Shown here: piece after piece, positions 1 through 5,628 of the stretch | How positions within the stretch are numbered: position 1 is the first letter of the stretch | How the letters are laid out: every line of letters begins with the position of its first letter | Source of the DNA: DUZB01 sp964407525 | GTDB lineage: Bacteria; Desulfobacterota; DSM-4660; Desulfatiglandales; Desulfatiglandaceae | Reading direction: 5' to 3' | Length of the DNA: 17,423 nucleotides | NCBI GenBank assembly: GCA_964407525.1 | Contig: CAYOWC010000080.1 | Span: 1 to 17,423 of the forward strand | The notes under the pieces: model-generated | Database searches by the model: none | Told to the model about the DNA's origin: nothing | What the model saw: only the letters and a program-made list of their open reading frames with translations | Position numbers and translations under genes: made by a program

Positions 1-86
1 TTGGTATGACTGGTCAAGGGGTGGGGTATGCTGTGCGAAGGGGTGAGCGAATCGCAAAAGAAAACAATTATAGCCTCATAGATTAA
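1..86 (+). CDS. C-terminal fragment, possibly Y1/REP-type transposase
   Basis: The frame starting at base 3 is open from the window edge to TAA at 84-86 and reads GMTGQGVGYAVRRGERIAKE, then NNYSLID. The pattern of a G-x-G-x-AV-x-RGE-x-IA-x-E helix followed by a short tail resembles the C-terminal helix-turn-helix that I remember in long REP-associated (Y1_Tnp) tyrosine transposases, where the ending is of the form 'AVSKAVKRGEKIA'. Only 27 codons are visible, so the catalytic HUH and Tyr motifs cannot be checked. The gene would start outside the window. An inverted repeat overlaps the stop codon, as is common at the ends of such elements. It may also be another small helix-turn-helix protein, or a chance open frame. 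Confidence 0.4.
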   Translation, partial: GMTGQGVGYAVRRGERIAKENNYSLID

Positions 87-100
87 GTTAATTACTTAAT
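82..100. repeat. Inverted repeat at the end of the fragment
   Basis: ATTAAGT (82-88) and ACTTAAT (94-100) are perfect 7-bp arms around TAATT. The left arm overlaps the stop codon of the upstream fragment. It is AT-only apart from one G/C pair and lacks a T-run, so a rho-independent terminator is not clear. It could be a transcript-end hairpin or part of a mobile-element boundary. Confidence 0.5.
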
Positions 101-399
101 GATAACGGCCCCTACTCTCTCTGATTTTTGGTATGATTTATGGTTTATTCATAGAGTGGGTTGCTTCTGTATCCATTTTTGCATTCATTTCCATACAATT
201 GCAGATTGACCGGCTTCTCTGGAATGGATAAAATTAGATCTATCATTGGGTGTTTTACATTTTTTTCAACCTCGGCAGGTTTCGGGTTCCGGTTTCAGGC
301 TCCTGACACCAGGGCCCTTAAGGCTGACCCACATTTGACCAAATAAAGTCTGTGCCAAGCCTTACACGGTTGATCGTGATGAGTTTAAGAACCTGAATA
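101..399. other. Non-coding spacer before rpiB
   Basis: No credible gene is visible. A 61-codon open frame at 161-346 has no good ribosome site and no recognisable protein pattern. The one structured element is GGTTTCAGGC/TCCTGACACC at 291-310, a near-palindrome (GGT, one mismatch, TCAGG, CT, CCTGA, one mismatch, ACC), immediately followed by the palindrome AGGGCCCT at 311-318. Neither is followed by a T-run. The stretch looks like ordinary degenerate intergenic DNA between a mobile-element remnant and the catabolic operon. Confidence 0.5.
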
Positions 400-437
400 T
401 TCAACTTGACTTCCTCAAAACTTGGAAGTTCATTGAA
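400..437 (+). promoter_or_regulatory. Imperfect dyad and possible promoter upstream of rpiB
   Basis: Outer arms TTCAA (400-404) and TTGAA (433-437) enclose inner arms ACTTCC (409-414) and GGAAGT (424-429), with a 9-nt centre. A TTGACT hexamer at 406-411 is a fair -35 candidate. The matching -10 at 429-434 (TTCATT) is weak, so promoter placement is uncertain. A dyad this size just ahead of a catabolic operon is a reasonable binding site for the SorC-family repressor encoded downstream, or it may be an mRNA hairpin. The arms are seen; the role is inferred. Confidence 0.4.
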
Positions 438-454
438 GCGAATATCGTTTCGCT
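437..454 (+). promoter_or_regulatory. Inverted repeat directly before the rpiB ribosome site
   Basis: AGCGAA (437-442) and TTCGCT (449-454) are perfect 6-bp arms around TATCGT. The repeat abuts the Shine-Dalgarno AAGGAG (457-462). In RNA it would form a small hairpin next to the ribosome site; in DNA it could be an operator half of a larger repressor region with the dyad just upstream. Confidence 0.45.
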
Positions 455-473
455 ATAAGGAGCATGTGGTCCC

Positions 474-926
474 ATGAAGATTGCAATTGATTGTGACGAT
501 GCAGCGGTTAATCTTAAGGCGGTGATTGTAGACCATCTGAAGAGTCGGGGTGTGGATATCACGGATCTGGACTATTCCGCCACCAAAGCGGACCCCTTTT
601 ACCCAGAGATCGGCTACAACTTGGCCCTTAGCATCCAGGATGGTAGCTATGATCGTGGCATATTAATTTGTGGAACCGGCTTGGGTATGGCCATGATTGC
701 CAACAAAGTACAAGGTGTGTATGCCGGTTTATGTCACGACTGCTTTTCCGCAGAACGATTGAAAAAAAGTAATGATGCCAATGTGTTGACCATGGGAGAA
801 CGCGTGGTTGGCCCGGAACTGGCTAAGATGATCGTGGATGCCTGGCTTGTTTCAGAATTTACTGGCGGCGGTTCAACCGAAAAAGTCAAGCAAATGAGGC
901 AGTTGGAAAAAAAGTCCTTCAAATAG
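474..926 (+). CDS. rpiB: RpiB/LacAB-family sugar-phosphate isomerase
   Basis: Aldose-ketose phosphate isomerase of the RpiB/LacA/LacB family, 150 aa (normal length). The phosphate/active-site loop ILICGTGLGMA carries Cys66, the catalytic base of E. coli RpiB. The C-terminal segment ERVVGPELAKMIVDAWL is the usual family signature. Two residues differ from classical RpiB: the N-terminal CDH motif is CDD (Asp9), and the His99 position is Ser99 (KKSNDAN). His99 is proposed to open the furanose ring of ribose 5-phosphate. Its absence, with the S-N-[ND]-A pattern, fits the EryI/DerI-like branch acting on tetrose 4-phosphates, which have no furanose form. First gene of rpiB-dhaK-dhaL, 16 bp before dhaK. 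AAGGAG lies 11 nt before the ATG. Family assignment is firm; tetrose specificity is inferred. Confidence 0.93.
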   Translation: MKIAIDCDDAAVNLKAVIVDHLKSRGVDITDLDYSATKADPFYPEIGYNLALSIQDGSYDRGILICGTGLGMAMIANKVQGVYAGLCHDCFSAERLKKSNDANVLTMGERVVGPELAKMIVDAWLVSEFTGGGSTEKVKQMRQLEKKSFK

Positions 927-942
927 CCAAGGAGAGCGTGTT

Positions 943-1950
943 ATGCAGAAAATTATTAATAAAGCCAACGAAGTAGTAGACGAAATGGTGGAAGGATTTG
1001 TCAAGGCCCATCCAGAGCTCGTTGCCAAAACCAATAATCCCCGCGTCCTTAAATACAAAGAAGCCCCCATTCCTGGCAAGGTCGGTGTTGTTACAGGAGG
1101 TGGTTCCGGACATAAGCCCGCCTTTATTGGTTATTTGGGCAAGAATATGTTAGATGCGGTGGCTGCAGGTGAGATTTTCTCTTCTCCACCGGCTCAGATG
1201 TTCTACGATGCTTTTAAGGTCGCAGATGCAGGTAAAGGCGTGGCCTGCCTATACGGTAATTATGCCGGTGACAATATGAATGTGAAGATCGCTATTGAAA
1301 TGGCGGATGATGATGACATTGAGGTCAAAACCGTTGTGGCCAATGACGATGTGCCCTCCGCACCCAAAGATAAGTTAGACAAACGACGTGGCGTGGCCGG
1401 TGAAATTCTCATGTGGAAGGTGGGCGGTGCCAAGGCGGCTATGGGTGGTAGCCTGGATGAGGTAATTTCGGCTGCACAAAAAGCCATTGATAATACCCGT
1501 AGCATGGGCATTGGTTTAAGCCCATGTTCGATTCCGGAAGTGGGACATCCCAACTTCAAGATCGAAGAAGGCAAGATGGAAGTGGGTATTGGTCACCACG
1601 GCGAGCCAGGCCTGGAAGTCTGTGACCTGGGAACCGCCCATCAGATCTCGCAACGTATGACAGACATCATCCTGCCCGATCTGCCTTTACAAGCAAAAGA
1701 CGATGTAGTGGTCCTGATTTCTGGCCTGGGATCGACTCCCTTGATGGAACTCTACATTCTCTATAATGACGTTGAAAAAATCCTGAAAGAACAAGGCATT
1801 AACGTCTACCGGCCCTATGTAGGAAACTACTTCACCTCCCTGGAAATGGCGGGTGTAACCCTGACCATTATGAAACTGGATGCCGAACTCAAGGCATGTA
1901 TTGACTATGAATGTGATTGTATGGGCTTAACCCAGTTCGGGAGGTCGTAG
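943..1950 (+). CDS. dhaK: Dihydroxyacetone/ketose kinase subunit DhaK
   Basis: Substrate-binding subunit of a two-component dihydroxyacetone-type kinase, cytoplasmic, 335 aa (E. coli DhaK is about 356). The ketose-binding residues are in place: His57 in GGGSGHKPAF, Asp110 in NYAGDNMN, and His219 in GIGHHGEPG, the His that forms the hemiaminal with the ketone in E. coli (His218). The usual GHEPAH loop reads GHKPAF, so a Glu is replaced by Lys and a small residue by Phe beside the catalytic His. That may alter substrate choice or phosphate handling. AAGGAG sits 8 nt before the ATG, and dhaL starts 3 nt after the stop. With RpiB next door and no DhaM, a tetrulose such as erythrulose is a plausible substrate; dihydroxyacetone cannot be excluded. 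Confidence 0.93.
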   Translation: MQKIINKANEVVDEMVEGFVKAHPELVAKTNNPRVLKYKEAPIPGKVGVVTGGGSGHKPAFIGYLGKNMLDAVAAGEIFSSPPAQMFYDAFKVADAGKGVACLYGNYAGDNMNVKIAIEMADDDDIEVKTVVANDDVPSAPKDKLDKRRGVAGEILMWKVGGAKAAMGGSLDEVISAAQKAIDNTRSMGIGLSPCSIPEVGHPNFKIEEGKMEVGIGHHGEPGLEVCDLGTAHQISQRMTDIILPDLPLQAKDDVVVLISGLGSTPLMELYILYNDVEKILKEQGINVYRPYVGNYFTSLEMAGVTLTIMKLDAELKACIDYECDCMGLTQFGRS

Positions 1951-1953
1951 GAA

Positions 1954-2595
1954 ATGGCATCAGTGGCAACCAACCAGGGGCACGTCATTATGGCGGCCCT
2001 GATCAAGTCAATTCAGGATAATAAGCAGTATCTAAGTGACATCGACGGTTTGATCGGTGACGGAGATCATGGTGTCAACATGAACAAGGGATTTACCCTG
2101 TGTCAGGAACAACTGGGGGACAAACCTTTTGATCTATCCCTGGGTCTGAAAACCCTGTATCAGATTTTGATGAACCAAATTGGTGGTTCGATGGGTCCGC
2201 TCTATGGCATGTTCTTTAAGGCCATGGCTAAAGCGTGTAAGGGAAAAGATGAACTGGACGCCGCAGTTTTCGGGCAGATGCTCTTCGCAGCCAAGGACAA
2301 GGTCCTGGATATCAGTGGGGCTCAACCAGGCGATAAAACCCTGCTCGACACCCTGATCCCGGCGCAAGAGGCATACCAGGCCGCATTGACAGTTTCTGAG
2401 CCTTTCGCGGATTGCCTGAGCAAGATGTCGGTGGCCGCCGAGGCCGGTCGCGATGCTACCAAAGATCTGGTTGCTAAGGTGGGCCGATCCAGTCGCCTGG
2501 GCGAACGTTCCCGGGGTGTTTTAGATGCCGGGGCAGTCTCCTGTTGTCTTATCCTGCAGGCCTTTGCTAACACGATTCAAGGCATGCTTATCTAA
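1954..2595 (+). CDS. dhaL: Dihydroxyacetone/ketose kinase nucleotide subunit DhaL
   Basis: Nucleotide-binding subunit partnering DhaK, 213 aa (family about 210). The Mg-nucleotide cluster is complete: Asp31, Asp36, Asp38 and His39 in DGLIGDGDHGVNMNKG, followed by the glycine-rich GGSMGPLYG loop and the C-terminal RSSRLGERSRGVLDAGAVS segment. In E. coli DhaL carries ADP permanently and is recharged by the PTS protein DhaM; other DhaK-DhaL systems use ATP directly. No dhaM is visible in this window, so an ATP-dependent enzyme is likely unless DhaM is encoded elsewhere. Translation is probably coupled to dhaK (3-nt gap, GGGAGG inside the end of dhaK). Confidence 0.93.
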   Translation: MASVATNQGHVIMAALIKSIQDNKQYLSDIDGLIGDGDHGVNMNKGFTLCQEQLGDKPFDLSLGLKTLYQILMNQIGGSMGPLYGMFFKAMAKACKGKDELDAAVFGQMLFAAKDKVLDISGAQPGDKTLLDTLIPAQEAYQAALTVSEPFADCLSKMSVAAEAGRDATKDLVAKVGRSSRLGERSRGVLDAGAVSCCLILQAFANTIQGMLI

Positions 2596-2606
2596 AGGAT
2601 CAGGCT

Positions 2607-2753
2607 ATGGACACGCAACCGCTGAACGCAGTTAAACAACGGGCAGAAGGCCTGATTAATAAATCCGGTTTAGTGTTCACTTCTAATATACCCGTTTACT
2701 ACAGTGCCTATGAAGTGTTCCGAGTTTCGGAATCCAGAGTGAGTACGGTGTGA
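2607..2753 (+). CDS. Short ORF after dhaL, possible gene remnant
   Basis: An ATG at 2607, 11 nt after the dhaL stop and preceded by AAAGGATCAGG, opens 48 codons beginning MDTQPLNAVKQRAEGLINKS. I do not recognise the product. Its last 15 codons lie antisense to the end of the convergent SorC gene (overlap 2708-2753). A good ribosome site and operon position, followed by termination inside the neighbour, suggest the first codons of a former fourth operon gene cut off by a rearrangement. A real small protein or a chance frame are alternatives. A perfect hairpin TTCCGA-GTT-TCGGAA lies at 2718-2732, without a T-run. Confidence 0.35.
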   Translation: MDTQPLNAVKQRAEGLINKSGLVFTSNIPVYYSAYEVFRVSESRVSTV

Positions 2754-3688
2754 GCGTTGTTAGCGCTGGTCGCCAGGATATCGATGATACCCGTGCGCAA
2801 AGCTCCCAAAATTGAAAGATTTTTATTAATCTCGCTTGCCATGGCGACCACTGTGGGAATCCGGCGAAGGTTCTCCTCACTGAGGCCAACTACCCGGCCC
2901 TGTATGTCGCTCTTGGCGGGTGCTCCATTTATATCAAAAAAATGGCCCAGTATATCGCCTATCGCTCCTAATTCGCGCAATTGAGCCATCTCCTGGGCAG
3001 AAAGCCAGCCCATCCTAACTGCATTGCTATTATCAGTGACATCGCCGATTCCAACAATAGCCAGGTCGGCGCGACGTGCCCGGTCCAATGTATGGCAGAT
3101 GGTTTCGTGTTTGAGAAATGAATCCCGGGTGATCGAGTCCTTCACGTATGCCGGCACGTATAAGATCTCATTTTGGCCGCCAAAACGTTCAGCAAGCCGC
3201 CGGCAGATATGATCAGGATTAATCAACTCCCCAGCTCCGGATAACCCTCCTATTGCGCTGACAAAGACACAGGAGTGAGATAACGGATTAAAGACATGGT
3301 CGGAAATGGCGCCCGTATTACGCCCCATACCCACTGCCACTATCATATGGTCATTTAAATTATGCGATAGATAACCGGCAACCAGTCGGGCTACGGATGC
3401 CCGCTGGATGTCTGGGTCTTGGTGATCGATGGCGATCAGGGCCTGCTGTAGACCGAATCGATCAACCAGTGCATTCTCTAACTGAATATTCAGGCTGGGG
3501 TGCTGGCGAACATTTATTTCCACAATTCCTTCTTCGCGAGCCTTTTTAAGCAGACGTCCTACTTTTGCGCGAGAAAGGCTAAGGCTTCTGGCGATCTTTT
3601 CTTGAGTGAGTTCTTCTAAGTAATAAAGAGACGCCACCCGGGTCATAAGTTCTGCTTGATCACTATAAACATCATGAGTTGTTGCCAT
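2708..3688 (-). CDS. SorC/DeoR-family sugar-responsive transcriptional regulator
   Basis: 326 aa, the normal length for the SorC family (which includes LsrR, EryD and B. subtilis DeoR/CggR). Residues about 15-60 form the N-terminal DNA-binding domain, with the helix-turn-helix LTQEKIARSLSLSRAKVGRL at 27-46. The rest is the sugar-phosphate-binding domain, with the family motifs VGMGRNTGA, AIVGIGDV, ELGAIGDILGHFFD and the C-terminal GALRTGIIDILATS. Such proteins respond to phosphorylated sugars, the kind of product DhaKL or the downstream FGGY kinase would make. It is convergent with rpiB-dhaK-dhaL and divergent from the ABC transporter operon, so it could control either. Palindromes at 3935, 4136, 4229 and the dyads at 400-454 are candidate sites. 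Confidence 0.9.
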   Translation of the reverse strand: MATTHDVYSDQAELMTRVASLYYLEELTQEKIARSLSLSRAKVGRLLKKAREEGIVEINVRQHPSLNIQLENALVDRFGLQQALIAIDHQDPDIQRASVARLVAGYLSHNLNDHMIVAVGMGRNTGAISDHVFNPLSHSCVFVSAIGGLSGAGELINPDHICRRLAERFGGQNEILYVPAYVKDSITRDSFLKHETICHTLDRARRADLAIVGIGDVTDNSNAVRMGWLSAQEMAQLRELGAIGDILGHFFDINGAPAKSDIQGRVVGLSEENLRRIPTVVAMASEINKNLSILGALRTGIIDILATSANNAHTVLTLDSETRNTS

Positions 3689-3934
3689 CTAAAATCCCGA
3701 ATTCCGTGTTGCGCACATTTAGGGCTCTTACAGAAAAAGGCGCTGACAATGGACTGTATGCGCGATTTATGAGTGCCAGGTTTAACGATGGGCAAAGAGA
3801 GTGGTCTTTAAGGCCTTCAACTTCAACTCAAGGTGTGAAGTCTCGTTCTTCAAACTTGCCCATGTGGCCCGTCCTTTATATCTGCGGTGAAGAAAGCGCT
3901 GCTCTAATGATCCAACTGGTGACATCAGAATTGC

Positions 3935-3946
3935 TGTGAATTCACA
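3935..3946. promoter_or_regulatory. 12-bp perfect palindrome, candidate operator
   Basis: TGTGAATTCACA is fully self-complementary. The half-site TGTGA resembles a CRP half-site, but the spacing between halves is 2 bp rather than 6, so it is not a normal CRP box. It lies about 250 bp upstream of the sorC start and about 190 bp before the palindrome at 4136. Confidence 0.35.
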
Positions 3947-4135
3947 AATTAGGCCATATCTCTCTTTCATACCGATGCTTGATCCGTTGCAATAATCCCA
4001 AATAAGAAAATCATTTCTTGAAAAACTCGGAGTTCAACCAATACAAACACTCAAGTATTGAAATCTTTATCACAATTACCATACAGGGGCGCTAACTATT
4101 TTGTCAAGTCAGGTCTAGATGCATTAGCGATTTAG

Positions 4136-4149
4136 TAGATTATAATCTA
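4136..4149. promoter_or_regulatory. 14-bp perfect palindrome, candidate operator
   Basis: TAGATTATAATCTA is fully self-complementary and sits 17 bp before the TTGACA of the proposed transporter promoter. It also contains a perfect TATAAT hexamer (4141-4146), but no matching -35 lies 16-18 bp upstream on the + strand. An activator or repressor site is more likely than a second promoter. Confidence 0.45.
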
Positions 4150-4166
4150 TCCTGTAAAAAAAAATC

Positions 4167-4195
4167 TTGACAATTTTTGCCTGTGCCTGTATGGG
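4167..4195 (+). promoter_or_regulatory. Candidate sigma-70 promoter of the transporter operon
   Basis: A consensus -35 TTGACA at 4167-4172, a 17-bp spacer, and TATGGG at 4190-4195 as a -10 (first three bases match). It is preceded by a run of A residues (4156-4164) that could act as an UP-like element. The palindromes at 4136 and 4229 bracket it, the layout expected of a controlled catabolic promoter. The poor second half of the -10 suggests dependence on an activator. Confidence 0.45.
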
Positions 4196-4228
4196 ATGAA
4201 GATCTAAAGTGATCTTTTGCTCATGCGA

Positions 4229-4242
4229 TGAACATATGCTCA
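4229..4242. promoter_or_regulatory. 14-bp near-palindrome downstream of the promoter
   Basis: TGAACATATGCTCA pairs with its own reverse complement except at one symmetric position (TGA-a-CATATG-c-TCA). It would fall about 25-40 bp after the predicted transcription start, a typical repressor position. The TGA/TCA outer arms are a reasonable shape for a SorC-family or GntR-family site, but the cognate protein is unknown. Confidence 0.45.
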
Positions 4243-4425
4243 CTCATTCAGCCTTGTAAAATTTCGATGCTGAGTCTGGACAAAAATACGAAAACAGCGC
4301 CCAAAAAATATCTCATATACTTCAAATTTCCTTGATTATGCGGGTAAAGCTATGCAAGGATTCGAAAGCCCTAATAACTGACATTGATTATCTAAAATCG
4401 ACTCATACTATTCAGGAGGGATTCC

Positions 4426-5520
4426 GTGGCGGAGATACAAATTAAAGACCTTTGCAAGAATTTCGGGAAGGTTATAGCTACTATTGACCTTAATCTAGAC
4501 ATCAAGGATAAGGAAATGGTGTGCTTCCTGGGGCCTTCGGGCTGTGGCAAGACCACTTCCTTGAGAATGGTTGCCGGGCTTGAACGTCCGACCTCCGGCA
4601 CGATTCATATAGGGGGAAAGGATGTAACAAATTTATCTCCTCGGGATCGAGATATTGCCATGGTTTTTGAGAATTATGCCCTTTATCCCCAAATGACCGT
4701 CTTTGAGAATATTGGATTTCCACTTAAAGTCAGGGAGGAATCTAAAGAAGTAATAAAAGAAAAGGTAATGAAAGCAGCTGTGATATTAGAGATTGAAGAG
4801 TTGCTTAACCGAAACATAACCCAGCTAAGCGGTGGGCAAAAACAGCGGGTGGCTATGGGAAGGGCGATTGTTAGAGACCCTGCTGTTTTTTTAATGGATG
4901 AGCCAATTTCACATCTTGATGCAAAATTAAGGGCCCATATGCGTGGTGAGATCAAGCGGCTTCAAAAGGACCTGGGTACGACGATGATATATGTGACTCA
5001 TGATCAATTGGAAGCAATGTCCATGGCCGATAAGATTGCTGTCATGCGTTCCGGCGTACTCCAGCAATTTGGCACTACTGACGAAGTCTTTAACGAACCG
5101 GCGAATGAATTTGTTGCCGGTTTTGTCGGCGATCCACCCATGAATTTCATGGATGGCAGCCTGGTTCAAGAAAGTGGGAAATCGTACATCAGAGGCGATG
5201 GGTTTTCTTTTGAAATCCCAGATGACAAATCATCCATCTTGAAAAGAGATATATCATCGGGTTCAATCCGTCTGGGCATCAGGCCCTCGCATTTTGAGGT
5301 TCTTAAGGAAAAAACTGAAGGAAGGTGTTTCCCGGTTGAAGTCTATGTGAGTGAACCGCTTGGAGAAATACAGATCATTGATTTTATTTTTGGAGCAGAA
5401 AAATTGAAAGTCGTAACCGACCCGGATCAAAAGCTTGCTATCGGTGAGAAAGCCTGGTTGAAATTTGCCTGGGAGAAGGCACTCATTTTCGATGCTGAAA
5501 CAGGAAGCAGGATAAAATAA
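4426..5520 (+). CDS. CUT1 sugar ABC transporter ATPase (MalK/UgpC-like)
   Basis: Cytoplasmic ATPase driving a binding-protein-dependent sugar importer, 364 aa, usual for MalK/UgpC proteins. Walker A GPSGCGKTT (36-44), signature LSGGQ (134-138), Walker B VFLMDEP (154-160), D-loop SHLD (162-165) and switch His192 (YVTHD) are present. Residues from about 240 form the C-terminal OB-fold (TOBE) regulatory domain found in MalK. The Q-loop Gln is replaced by Glu82 (MVFENYALYP instead of MVFQ), and the D-loop Asn by His163. Start is GTG at 4426, with AGGAGG at 4414-4419 and a 6-nt spacer. It is the first gene of the transporter set, and both permease partners lie downstream. As only one ATPase is present, it probably works as a homodimer. 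Confidence 0.95.
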   Translation: MAEIQIKDLCKNFGKVIATIDLNLDIKDKEMVCFLGPSGCGKTTSLRMVAGLERPTSGTIHIGGKDVTNLSPRDRDIAMVFENYALYPQMTVFENIGFPLKVREESKEVIKEKVMKAAVILEIEELLNRNITQLSGGQKQRVAMGRAIVRDPAVFLMDEPISHLDAKLRAHMRGEIKRLQKDLGTTMIYVTHDQLEAMSMADKIAVMRSGVLQQFGTTDEVFNEPANEFVAGFVGDPPMNFMDGSLVQESGKSYIRGDGFSFEIPDDKSSILKRDISSGSIRLGIRPSHFEVLKEKTEGRCFPVEVYVSEPLGEIQIIDFIFGAEKLKVVTDPDQKLAIGEKAWLKFAWEKALIFDAETGSRIK

Positions 5521-5565
5521 GGTCCGCAGGTCTAATGGGTCGAAAATTGAGGATATGAGGAGGTG

Positions 5566-5628
5566 ATGCAAAAAAAACGCTTTTGTCCTGAATCAATAAT
5601 CTTTATTTTGGAGGAGGCTTTACTATGA
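5566..5628 (+). CDS. Possible 20-aa upstream peptide coupled to the binding protein
   Basis: ATG at 5566 opens a 20-codon frame (MQKKRFCPESIIFILEEALL) ending in TGA at 5626-5628, which overlaps the ATG of the binding-protein gene as ATGA. Just before it is AGGAGGTGAT (5558-5567), a near-complete complement of the 16S rRNA 3' tail, but its distance to this ATG is only 2 nt, too short for efficient initiation. The frame may be a coupling peptide, or the strong ribosome site may be a standby site. It could also be chance. Confidence 0.25.
   Translation: MQKKRFCPESIIFILEEALL

Larger units (their letters stand above)
3689..4425. other. Long divergent intergenic regulatory region
   Basis: No convincing gene lies between the sorC start and the transporter ATPase. 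Short open frames at 3679-3939 (+) and 3782-3970 (-) lack ribosome sites and recognisable sequence. The left part (3700-3990) is featureless apart from a 12-bp palindrome. The right part (4090-4250) becomes AT-rich and holds a promoter candidate and two palindromes, listed separately. The ATPase leader from that promoter would be about 220 nt long. Confidence 0.6.

Noticed and set aside
161..346. 61-codon open frame before rpiB
   Set aside because: No ribosome site, no recognisable sequence, low-complexity Phe-rich start, and it spans the palindromes at 291-318.
2718..2732. Terminator between dhaL and sorC
   Set aside because: The hairpin is perfect but lies inside the sorC coding end and has no T-run on either strand.
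3935..3946. CRP binding site
   Set aside because: TGTGA and TCACA halves are separated by 2 bp, not the 6 bp that CRP needs.
3679..3970. Open frames on both strands upstream of sorC
   Set aside because: They overlap each other, lack ribosome sites and show no protein-family pattern; one runs over the sorC start.
4141..4146. Perfect TATAAT as a -10 box
   Set aside because: No acceptable -35 lies 16-18 bp upstream; it is better explained as the centre of the 14-bp palindrome.
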